Shown piece after piece: positions 23,494-30,386 of a DNA stretch of 55,782 bases. Made by a program: the position numbers and the translations under genes. This DNA comes from CAZTAO01 sp964611645 (lineage in GTDB: Bacteria; Armatimonadota; UBA5829). The notes under the pieces were generated by a model. The model was not told where the DNA came from and ran no database searches. It saw only the letters and a list, made by a program, of their open reading frames with translations. The stretch's first letter is position 1. Every line of letters starts with the position of its first letter. Where the stretch lies: the NCBI GenBank assembly GCA_964611645.1, contig CAZTAO010000030.1, positions 1 to 55,782 of the forward strand, in the 5' to 3' direction.

Positions 23494-25956
23494 TTGAAAC
23501 GCATATCTTATTCCTCCCGAACTCTGCTGTCGAGTCTGTTCGCCGTCGTTGCAGTGCTTGTACTCATGTTTGCTTCCGGTGCAGCGCTCGCCGTTACCAC
23601 GATCACCGTGGTTGCGAATGCTTACACGCCTGAGATAACCAGTGGAGACAACCCCAAACCCCTGCACGAGTTTACCAGAATTGCGCGGGAGTGGGAAAAG
23701 CTTCACCCTGGAGTTAAGGTCAAGTTTCTGAAGATGCCGACCGGTGACTACCACACCTGGCTGCTGACTCAGGTAAAAGGCAACATGGCTCCGGACATCG
23801 TTTGGGTACACGACTACTGGGTGAAAGACGATGCCAAATACGGCTACTTTGTCCCTCTGGACGATTATCTCAACGCCCCCAATCGCTACGTGCCCGGTAA
23901 TAAGCGATGGCGAGACTTGTTCTACTCTGACGCTCTTGAGTCCAAACGGGCCTCAGACGACAAGCTCTACTCCCTCCCGATCGATAGAGTCGGCGCCGGA
24001 TTCTTCTACAACAAAGATATATTCCGGGAGGTCGGGGTAGAAGTCCCGACTACCTGGGCGGAGTGGATGGCCGCGTGCGACAAGATCAAGCGCGCCGGCC
24101 ATATCCCGTTCCTGTGCAATGGGGGAACATTTGGTGGCCCCATTACCCTTATCAGCGCATCATTCCACGATCAGCTTTGGGACAATATGGTGCCGAAGAT
24201 CAGTGTAAAGGGAACCGGCGCCAAGGGGTATGTCAGGGTAGACGCCCAGGAGTTTGTGCGGGCCTACAAGAAGGGCCTGTGGAGCGTTCGTGACCCTAAG
24301 TATATCGAGATGAACCGGTTGGTCAAGGAATCCGCCAAGTACTGGAACGAGGATGCTCTCGCGTCGGGCGGCAATGACCGACTCTTCAGGATCGGCAAGG
24401 CCGCGATGTACATGGATGGAAGCTGGTTTGCGCCGGCCCTGCAGAGGGACAAACTCCGGACCTTTGAGTTCGGCGTATTCCTAATGCCGCAGCTTACCAA
24501 AGAGTCCACGAAGTACGCTACCGGGGTCAAGCCCAAAGACCTAGGCGGCCCATATTCGGTGCAATACGCGATTACCAGCGATGCCAGGAAAGCCGGAAAG
24601 GCGGATCTGGCCGCAGATTTCCTGCAGTTCACCACCGAGCCTAACAACCTGCAGGCGATGATAGCCGAATGCGGCATGTTCCTGCCTAACTCCCCCGGCC
24701 TCAAGGGCAGCCCGGTTCTGGAGCCATTTGTCCCCAAGGTCAGGCAGGGTGAGATTCGCTTCAGTGGTGAACCGCCCATGCCTCAATACGACCAGGAGCA
24801 CTACCGCACCATTCAGAGCTACATCGGCGGCGAGTTTTCTCTGGAGCAGAGCCTTTCCTTGCTCGAAGGATTCCTGTCAAAAGCAGTCGACCGGGAGATA
24901 GCCGGCAACCCGCAATGGCGCTTCACCAAGGATTGGGAGATCCTGCCGGATGGCCCCAAGATCATTCCAGAGGTCGCGCCGCCACCGGCTATTGTCAGGT
25001 CTTTGCCTTGGCTGCTGCCGGCGATCCTTATCGCGATAATGGTGTTCTCGGTGGCCCGAAACTGGCGCGAGACCCTCAGGCAGTTGCGGCGGAAGAAAGC
25101 AATCTACCTGTTTGTTCTGCCGACTATGTTCCTGATAGTTGTGTTCTGTTACTATCCTATCATCTCGGCTTTTTACCATGCCTTCTTCGACTGGAAGGGT
25201 GGGGGTGAATCCTCGTGGGTTGGGATGAGCAACTTCCGTGAGCTCTTCAGCGACAAACTGCTGGGCGATGCTAGTATCCGAATGCTGAAGTTGCTGGGGT
25301 TTGGCATAATCATATCCCTCACAGTCCCATTCGCGGCAGCTGAGATGATCTTTCACCTCAAGAGTATTCGCGCCCAGTACATATACAGGGTGCTGTTTGT
25401 TATCCCGATGGTTGTGCCGGGGATAGTTATGCTCCTGATCTGGGGTTTCATCTACGACTACAACATTGGCGTGATCAACCAGTTGATGCGGGGGATAGGT
25501 CTGGGCGATTACGTGCAGTCTTGGCTTGGCAACCCCAAGATAGCGCTGTACTCGCTGATGCTGATGGGGTTCCCGTGGATCGGCGGCTTTTCACTGCTGA
25601 TCTACTACGCCGGACTTCAGGCTATTCCCGTGGACGTTCTCGATTCCTGTAAGCTCGACGGAGCGACAGGCTGGAGTCGGATCCGGCATGTGGATATTCC
25701 ACTGGTTATGGCGCAGACCAAGCTGCTTGTAATTCTCGGGTTCATCGGAGGCCTGCAGGGGTTCCAGACCCAGTTGATCCTTACAACCGGTGGCCCGGGC
25801 TATTCCACGACAGTCCCCGGTCTCCACCTTTACCAGAACGCGATGGCCTACGATCGGATGGGCTACGCCTGCGCAATCGGCGTGGTGCTGTTCATAGTGA
25901 TCCTCGGTCTGACATACCTGAACACAAAGTACCTGAAATCAAGCGTTGAAAGCTAA
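23494..25956 (+). CDS. Sugar ABC importer: solute-binding protein fused to MalF-type permease
   Basis: One uninterrupted frame encodes two normally separate subunits. I place the start at the TTG at 23494 (GGAG 9 bases upstream), giving MKRISYSSRTLLSS and a clean signal peptide of about 33 residues; ATGs at 23479 and 23437 are alternatives. Residues about 37-480 are a family-1 (CUT1) sugar-binding protein, with EWEKLHPGVKVKFLKMP, LYSLPIDRVGAGFFYNKDIF and GKAAMYMDGSWFAPAL. A membrane helix (504-520) and a basic loop RNWRETLRQLRRKK follow. The MalF-type permease then runs from about 536 to 820, with six helices and the EAA loop VDVLDSCKLDGATGWSRIRHVDIP (about 713-736). Topology is consistent: binding domain outside, loop inside. 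The MalG-type partner follows; no ATPase gene is in the window, so a shared MsmK/UgpC-type ATPase is inferred. Confidence 0.88.
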   Translation: MKRISYSSRTLLSSLFAVVAVLVLMFASGAALAVTTITVVANAYTPEITSGDNPKPLHEFTRIAREWEKLHPGVKVKFLKMPTGDYHTWLLTQVKGNMAPDIVWVHDYWVKDDAKYGYFVPLDDYLNAPNRYVPGNKRWRDLFYSDALESKRASDDKLYSLPIDRVGAGFFYNKDIFREVGVEVPTTWAEWMAACDKIKRAGHIPFLCNGGTFGGPITLISASFHDQLWDNMVPKISVKGTGAKGYVRVDAQEFVRAYKKGLWSVRDPKYIEMNRLVKESAKYWNEDALASGGNDRLFRIGKAAMYMDGSWFAPALQRDKLRTFEFGVFLMPQLTKESTKYATGVKPKDLGGPYSVQYAITSDARKAGKADLAADFLQFTTEPNNLQAMIAECGMFLPNSPGLKGSPVLEPFVPKVRQGEIRFSGEPPMPQYDQEHYRTIQSYIGGEFSLEQSLSLLEGFLSKAVDREIAGNPQWRFTKDWEILPDGPKIIPEVAPPPAIVRSLPWLLPAILIAIMVFSVARNWRETLRQLRRKKAIYLFVLPTMFLIVVFCYYPIISAFYHAFFDWKGGGESSWVGMSNFRELFSDKLLGDASIRMLKLLGFGIIISLTVPFAAAEMIFHLKSIRAQYIYRVLFVIPMVVPGIVMLLIWGFIYDYNIGVINQLMRGIGLGDYVQSWLGNPKIALYSLMLMGFPWIGGFSLLIYYAGLQAIPVDVLDSCKLDGATGWSRIRHVDIPLVMAQTKLLVILGFIGGLQGFQTQLILTTGGPGYSTTVPGLHLYQNAMAYDRMGYACAIGVVLFIVILGLTYLNTKYLKSSVES

Positions 25957-25968
25957 CCAGGAGAAAAC

Positions 25969-26185
25969 ACAAATCACGAAAGACCGAAGAGACCGAATCA
26001 CGAAAACACGAAAGTACGAAAACACGAAAAGAAGCTAAGAGAGTGTCATTCCGAGCTTGCGAGGAATCTGCTTTTCTGGGACTTTGATGCATCGGCCCTT
26101 TCTGGCTTTCATCTATTTCTGGTTTTCTGCTTCCGTACTTTTTCGTATTTTCAGGCTTTCGTGCTTTCGTGATGAACGTTCTTCG
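25969..26185. repeat. Composite inverted repeat: CGAAA and TTTCG arms around a CATTCCGAGC element
   Basis: Left arm 25969-26033 is a run of CGAAA units about 8 bases apart (CGAAAACA, CGAAAGTA, CGAAAACA). Right arm 26106-26172 is the reverse-complement type (TTTCGTGC, TTTTCG). Between them, at 26045-26068, is a GTCATTCCGAGCTTGCGA element shared with 46809-46826. It splits the two permease genes of the importer. GGAGAAAACACAAA at 25960 and GGAGAAACAAAAA at 26201 flank it like a degenerate target duplication. Confidence 0.75.
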
Positions 26186-26212
26186 CTCTTATCTAGTCTT
26201 GGAGAAACAAAA

Positions 26213-27067
26213 ATGAAGAAAACCAACGTAATACTGCATATCATTCTTGGCGTGGCGACGGTGCTCACGTTCTACCCGTTCGTGTTCATGCTGATTACTT
26301 CGTTCAAGAACAACGATCAGTTCTTCCATCAGTTCTGGACGGTTGCGAACCCGATGCACCCGGAGAACTACGTGCAGGCGTGGGAGGCGATAAGCCTTTA
26401 CATTCTCAACAGCCTGAGGGTGAGCGTGGTTTCGGTGATCGGGGTAGTGGTGGTGTCATCACTGAGCGCTTATGCGTTTGCCAGGCACAAGTTCCCGGGT
26501 TCCGGGATTCTCTTTTACTCGATCCTCGCGCTGATGATGGTGCCGGGCGTTTTGACTCTCATATCATCGTTCATGTGGATGAAGGGTATTCCGTTTGCCG
26601 GCGGTAACGACTGGCTCGGTCACGGCGGCAAGGGTCTCCTGAACTCCCACTGGGCGCTGATCCTGCCTTATGTGGCGGGTGGGCAGGTATTCTCGATCTT
26701 CATCCTGAAGAGCTTCATAGGGGAGCTTCCCGAAGAGCTATTCGAGGCTGCGAGAGTCGACGGCGCGGGGGAACTGAGAGTCTTCTGGAGCATAGTGGTC
26801 CCGCTCTCCAGGCCAATACTGGGCACAGTCGCCATTATGACCCTGCTCTCGGTGTGGAACGACTACATCTGGCCGCTGATCGTAATATCAGACGACCTCA
26901 AGCGCACCCTTCCAATCGGCCTGTCATTCTTCCAAGGCCAGCACAGCACCACCTACGGCCCCCTGATGGCCGGCTACATGATAGCCTGCCTCCCACTGCT
27001 GATACTGTTCTTCTTCGCAATGAGATACTTCGTGGAGGGGCTGACTTCCGGGGCGGTGAAGGCGTAG
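26213..27067 (+). CDS. MalG-type sugar ABC transporter permease
   Basis: A 284-residue inner-membrane permease with six helices. The ATG at 26213 has GGAG 8 bases upstream; an open frame back to 26057 is just the repeat element read through. Typical CUT1 MalG features: TFYPFVFMLITSFKNNDQFF at the first helix, LNSLRVSVVSVIGVVVVSSLSAYAFARHKFPG in the middle, and the EAA loop LPEELFEAARVDGAGELRVFWSIVVPLSRP that docks the ATPase. It ends TSGAVKA as is common. It pairs with the fused binding-protein/permease upstream to form the channel. A second copy of its last 55 bases lies at 28434-28488. Confidence 0.93.
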   Translation: MKKTNVILHIILGVATVLTFYPFVFMLITSFKNNDQFFHQFWTVANPMHPENYVQAWEAISLYILNSLRVSVVSVIGVVVVSSLSAYAFARHKFPGSGILFYSILALMMVPGVLTLISSFMWMKGIPFAGGNDWLGHGGKGLLNSHWALILPYVAGGQVFSIFILKSFIGELPEELFEAARVDGAGELRVFWSIVVPLSRPILGTVAIMTLLSVWNDYIWPLIVISDDLKRTLPIGLSFFQGQHSTTYGPLMAGYMIACLPLLILFFFAMRYFVEGLTSGAVKA

Positions 27068-27160
27068 GGGCTGGTTGAGCCGCTGGCCGCAAGCGATGGC
27101 ACGAAGTGGCATAGCGAAAGGCGGAGTCGAAACCAGCCGTTTGATGGCGGATACGAGAAT

Positions 27161-27185
27161 CGGGAGGGCGAAGCTCCGCTGAGCC
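27161..27185. repeat. Dispersed GGGAGGGCGAAGCTCC repeat, copy 1
   Basis: CGGGAGGGCGAAGCTCCGCT with a following GAGCC. Near-identical copies are at 28540-28565 (same strand) and 29802-29826 (opposite strand). Confidence 0.75.
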
Positions 27186-27212
27186 GCCGCCCCCTCTGGA
27201 GGTCTCACCGAT

Positions 27213-28382
27213 ATGAGCACGCGTATTCTGCGATATGTGACGGCTATCTGCCTGCTGATTTGCTCTACCTCACTATTTGCCGACGCTTCCAAGCCCTGCA
27301 AGAACACCTCGCAATGGCGTCTGCGCGGGTTCATGATCTCGACCTGGGGTGAGCCTGGCGACGAGGTGGGGGCGAAGCTCTTCGAAGAAGCTGGCTTCAA
27401 TGTAGTGATGGCGAAGTCGGACAAGCTGGACCTCTGCGCCAAGCATTCGATGAAAGCCATCGTGACGGACGCCTCACCTGAGGTTGTCGCCCACATTAAT
27501 GACCATCCGGCGGTGTGGGGTTACTTTGTTCGGGATGAGCCGTGGAATGCCGAGGACTACCGCCAAGCCTCCGACAAGGCCGAAGCCATCAGGAAGATCG
27601 ACCGAACACACCCGGTCTACGTCAACCTCGGTGGCGCGATGGAAGAGCACCCGGCGTTTCTGAACATATTAAAGCCCGATTTCCTCAGCTTCGACTTCTA
27701 CCAGTGGTGGTGGACCAGGAAGTTCGGCGACCACCACTTCTCAAGGTTGGAATCATACCGCAAGGCTGCTCTCAAAGCCGACCTCCCGCTGCTGTGCTGG
27801 GTTGAGGCTAATGCGGACCCCCGATACGAGTGGGGTGAGGCCGGGGCCGGCTATCTATCGGACAACCCCACCAAACTTCGGCAGAGCGTCTACACCGACC
27901 TGGCGTACGGAGTCAAAGGCATCCAGTGGTTCACTGCCGGGCTTGCCTTTGCAACAGGACCTGACGGCAAGCCCGTTCTCAGCAAGTCAGGCCAGGACAT
28001 CTCAATTCTCAACTCCGAACTCAAAGTCCTGGGCCCGTTCCTGGTCAACCTAACCAGCACGGACGTCTACCACACCCAACCAGTCCCACCAACCTGCAGG
28101 CTTCTGCCAATCACCTACTGGGTAACCACCCAAACCAGGAACGCAGTAATAGGAGTCTTCAAAGACCCGGCCAACGCAACATACCTGATGGTAGTCAACC
28201 GAGACTGGCAGAACCCCAACCGCATAAAGCTAACGTTCGATGTGTCAGTGTCGGCGGTTGAGTCATTCATCCCGGCGACCAGGAAGTGGAAACACGTGCT
28301 CCAAGTGGGTGTACTCGGAGGAGGCCAAGTGAACCTCGATCTCCCTCCGGGTGATGGGGCTCTGTTGCGGGTTAGGAGGTGA
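27213..28382 (+). CDS. Secreted protein, probable TIM-barrel glycoside hydrolase of unknown family
   Basis: A 389-residue protein with a signal peptide (about residues 1-24, TSLFADA cleavage region). Residues 35-300 look like a (beta/alpha)8 barrel: GFMISTWGEPGDEVGAKLFEEAGFNVV at the first strand, AVWGYFVRDEPW with a conserved D-E pair at the end of a middle strand, FLSFDFYQWWWTRKF, LLCWVEANADPRYEW, and VKGIQWFTAGLAF near the last strand. The GYFVRDEP pattern is common in secreted barrels of the beta-galactosidase-like clan. A beta-sandwich of about 80 residues ends the protein. The position after a sugar importer fits glycan degradation, but I cannot name the family or substrate. Confidence 0.6.
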   Translation: MSTRILRYVTAICLLICSTSLFADASKPCKNTSQWRLRGFMISTWGEPGDEVGAKLFEEAGFNVVMAKSDKLDLCAKHSMKAIVTDASPEVVAHINDHPAVWGYFVRDEPWNAEDYRQASDKAEAIRKIDRTHPVYVNLGGAMEEHPAFLNILKPDFLSFDFYQWWWTRKFGDHHFSRLESYRKAALKADLPLLCWVEANADPRYEWGEAGAGYLSDNPTKLRQSVYTDLAYGVKGIQWFTAGLAFATGPDGKPVLSKSGQDISILNSELKVLGPFLVNLTSTDVYHTQPVPPTCRLLPITYWVTTQTRNAVIGVFKDPANATYLMVVNRDWQNPNRIKLTFDVSVSAVESFIPATRKWKHVLQVGVLGGGQVNLDLPPGDGALLRVRR

Positions 28383-28433
28383 GGCGCGTATCAGAGGGTG
28401 GGTAAACCCTCGCAATTGTCCGAACTCTGTTGC

Positions 28434-28488
28434 TCGCGATGAGATACTTCGTGGAGGGCTTACTTCCGGGGCGGTGAAGGCCTAGGAG
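28434..28488 (+). pseudogene. Duplicate fragment of the MalG-type permease 3' end
   Basis: The sequence from GATGAGATACTTCGTGGAGG to GGTGAAGGCCTAGG copies 27015-27069, the last codons and stop of the permease, with a few mismatches and small indels. It is followed, as downstream of the intact gene, by a TTTGATGG stretch and the GGGAGGGCGAAGCTCC repeat. It has no start and is a remnant. Confidence 0.75.
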
Positions 28489-28539
28489 TTTCATGGTTTG
28501 AGAGGTTGATGGTCTGGTTTGATGGTGGCCGATGGGAAC

Positions 28540-28565
28540 CGGGAGGGCGAAGCTCCTGCTGAGCC
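28540..28565. repeat. Dispersed GGGAGGGCGAAGCTCC repeat, copy 2
   Basis: CGGGAGGGCGAAGCTCCTGC and GAGCC, ending one base before the stop codon of the TolB-like gene. It forms the right end of the segment duplicated from downstream of the permease. Confidence 0.75.
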
Positions 28566-28566
28566 T

Positions 28567-29775
28567 CTACTTCCCGCTATACCACGCCGCGTTCATACAC
28601 TGCTGGCCGGAGTCCCATATCTCCTGTTCCCCGCCGCCTTTTGTCGTATCCAATGTCCATATCTTCACCCAATCATCTTGCGAATCGGCTGGTTTCTCGA
28701 CTCCATACCACACACGGGCTCCGATGCGCAGGGTCCTATTGTCTGGCATCCAGCCATCGAGATAGCGGCTGAAGGCCTCGCCTGACCCCTGGAAACTCTC
28801 TTGCCACAGCCATTTGTGCATCACACTCTTCTTCTGGACGTCCACCACGTAAAGTGCATAGTCTGTATTGACGTGCGGCTCTCCGTGCATGAATGACGTG
28901 AAGATGGCAAGTCTCCTGCCGTCTCGGCTGAACTGGAGCTTCGCCTCGTTATTGTCTCCTTTCAGCGTTATCGCCAGTTTGGCCGATTTGCCGTCTGTTC
29001 CCGCGAGGAAGAATCCCCTGCTATCGAAGATGGCAAAGACGGAACTGTTCGGTGTCTGCGTCAGGTATCGCGCCTTCTCAGGCCACGAGAAGACAGGTCG
29101 GGCCTTTCCCTTCAGCGGCTGTAGATACACCCTCATACCTTGCCCATAGTCGGTCGCCAGCAGTAATCCTTTGCCGTCTCCGGACCACGTTGTGAGAAGG
29201 ACACCGTACTGGGCGCTTGTGCCGTCCGAGGCGTTGAATACATTCTCACGATCCAATGCGTCCACAAGCGGATATGAGGTGGTGCCGCTGTCACGGAGCA
29301 AGATATGATCTGTTCCGGGTGACCAGGTGGCTTGTGCGCTGCCTTCGGGTCTTTCATACGTTACTTTGGTCATTTTCCTGCTCTCGCGGTCCCATATCCA
29401 GACGCTGCCTCGGCTCTGACCGGCTTCCTCTTCTTCTTCTGGGCGCGACATATAGGAACCACCAAAAGCAGTTCTTATCCGCCCTGTTGTTCTGTTACGG
29501 AACGAGTGCCACGGCATACCCTTCAGCAGTAGATACCTCCCTGATGGGGAAGGTTCGACTGAATCTACAGCGCCTTTCATGGGGATTGTGAGCAGTTCAT
29601 TCGGTATAATCTCCTTGCGCACACGCGTTTTCGGGTCTTCTTCGTAGACAGCGGAAAGGCTGCATTTCCAGGACTCCGATACGCGCACGGTAAAGACTTT
29701 GTCGGCCCTGATGCTGCCAGCCATTGCACAGACCAAAAACGAAACTAACGCAGAGACATAGCCCAAACGCTTCAT
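28567..29775 (-). CDS. Secreted TolB-like beta-propeller protein
   Basis: A 402-residue protein with GGAGGAG upstream and a signal peptide (residues 1-24, SIRADK). The rest shows repeated beta-propeller blades with the TolB/WD40-like pattern: EPSPSGRYLLLKG, ATWSPGTDHILLRD, TTWSGDGKGLLLATD, QFSRDGRRLAIFTS and GWMPDNRTLRIGARVW, each a strand followed by Ser/Pro-Asp-Gly. Such propellers serve as binding platforms in the envelope. A specific partner is not evident; no tol-pal genes are nearby. It points toward the importer cluster. Confidence 0.7.
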   Translation of the reverse strand: MKRLGYVSALVSFLVCAMAGSIRADKVFTVRVSESWKCSLSAVYEEDPKTRVRKEIIPNELLTIPMKGAVDSVEPSPSGRYLLLKGMPWHSFRNRTTGRIRTAFGGSYMSRPEEEEEAGQSRGSVWIWDRESRKMTKVTYERPEGSAQATWSPGTDHILLRDSGTTSYPLVDALDRENVFNASDGTSAQYGVLLTTWSGDGKGLLLATDYGQGMRVYLQPLKGKARPVFSWPEKARYLTQTPNSSVFAIFDSRGFFLAGTDGKSAKLAITLKGDNNEAKLQFSRDGRRLAIFTSFMHGEPHVNTDYALYVVDVQKKSVMHKWLWQESFQGSGEAFSRYLDGWMPDNRTLRIGARVWYGVEKPADSQDDWVKIWTLDTTKGGGEQEIWDSGQQCMNAAWYSGK

Positions 29776-29801
29776 CGCATACTCCTCCGGCTCTTATTTG
29801 C

Positions 29802-29826
29802 GGCTCGGCAGGAGCCTCGCCCTACC
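29802..29826. repeat. Dispersed GGGAGGGCGAAGCTCC repeat, copy 3, inverted
   Basis: GGCTCGGCAGGAGCCTCGCC followed by CTACC, the reverse complement of the copies at 27161 and 28540 with small changes. It sits between the ferritin-like and TolB-like genes. Confidence 0.7.
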
Positions 29827-29878
29827 AGCGTGGCTCGGTGAAAGCTCGCATTCCCGGGCTTGGTGTGTCAGTCTTGTG

Positions 29879-30373
29879 CTACTTCCCCAACTCCGCCAGC
29901 TTCCTCTGTATCATTCCGACGTGGGTTACTTCTTCCCGGATCACGCCGTCTACCTTGGACTTGCCGGATTCCGTGGGCACCATGTCTCTGATGCCGGAGT
30001 AGAAAACCACTGCATCCTTTTCCCGTTCGAGCGCTATCTCAAGGATGCCTTTCAGGGTCGGGTTCGGGCCGATGACCTGCGTTGCGCTTGTCTGGGCAAT
30101 GAAGACGACGTTGTCCGCGGCGCTCTTGAGGTATGAACCCATCTCATCGTACGGGTCGAATACGGTTGGGAGCTTCGCGTCAGCCGACAGATTGTTTCTC
30201 ATGTCGATGAACAGATCAACGTGGCCGACCTCCCAACTCGCGAGCGACTGCAGCATCTCCACCGCCTCGGGATCACCGACCGCTCTTGCCGCCGCCGTGT
30301 AGAACGCAATGCCGTTTCTTTCTATCTGTTCGGCTATTTCAAGTATCTCGTAAGGGCTGAACTCAACTGACAT
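29879..30373 (-). CDS. Ferritin-like diiron protein (rubrerythrin-type four-helix bundle)
   Basis: A 164-residue protein started at the ATG at 30373, which has GAGG and GGAT just upstream. It is a four-helix bundle with the two-times ExxH diiron pattern: E18, E48 with H51, E118, and E148 with H151. There is no C-terminal rubredoxin domain. Such proteins bind two irons and act in peroxide reduction or iron handling in the cytoplasm. It lies 13 bases after the YyaL-like gene, so the two are probably one transcript. Confidence 0.82.
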   Translation of the reverse strand: MSVEFSPYEILEIAEQIERNGIAFYTAAARAVGDPEAVEMLQSLASWEVGHVDLFIDMRNNLSADAKLPTVFDPYDEMGSYLKSAADNVVFIAQTSATQVIGPNPTLKGILEIALEREKDAVVFYSGIRDMVPTESGKSKVDGVIREEVTHVGMIQRKLAELGK

Positions 30374-30386
30374 CGATCCACCTCGT

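Noticed and set aside
25969..26033. CRISPR-like array
   Set aside because: Units are about 8 bases and degenerate with no spacers, and no cas gene is present.
25957..26212. N-terminal extension of the MalG-type permease from 26057
   Set aside because: The extra 52 codons are the repeat element read through; the ATG at 26213 has a proper ribosome binding site and the family N terminus.
28383..28566. Independent small gene downstream of the secreted barrel protein
   Set aside because: The coding-looking stretch is the copied 3' end of the MalG-type permease, without a start.
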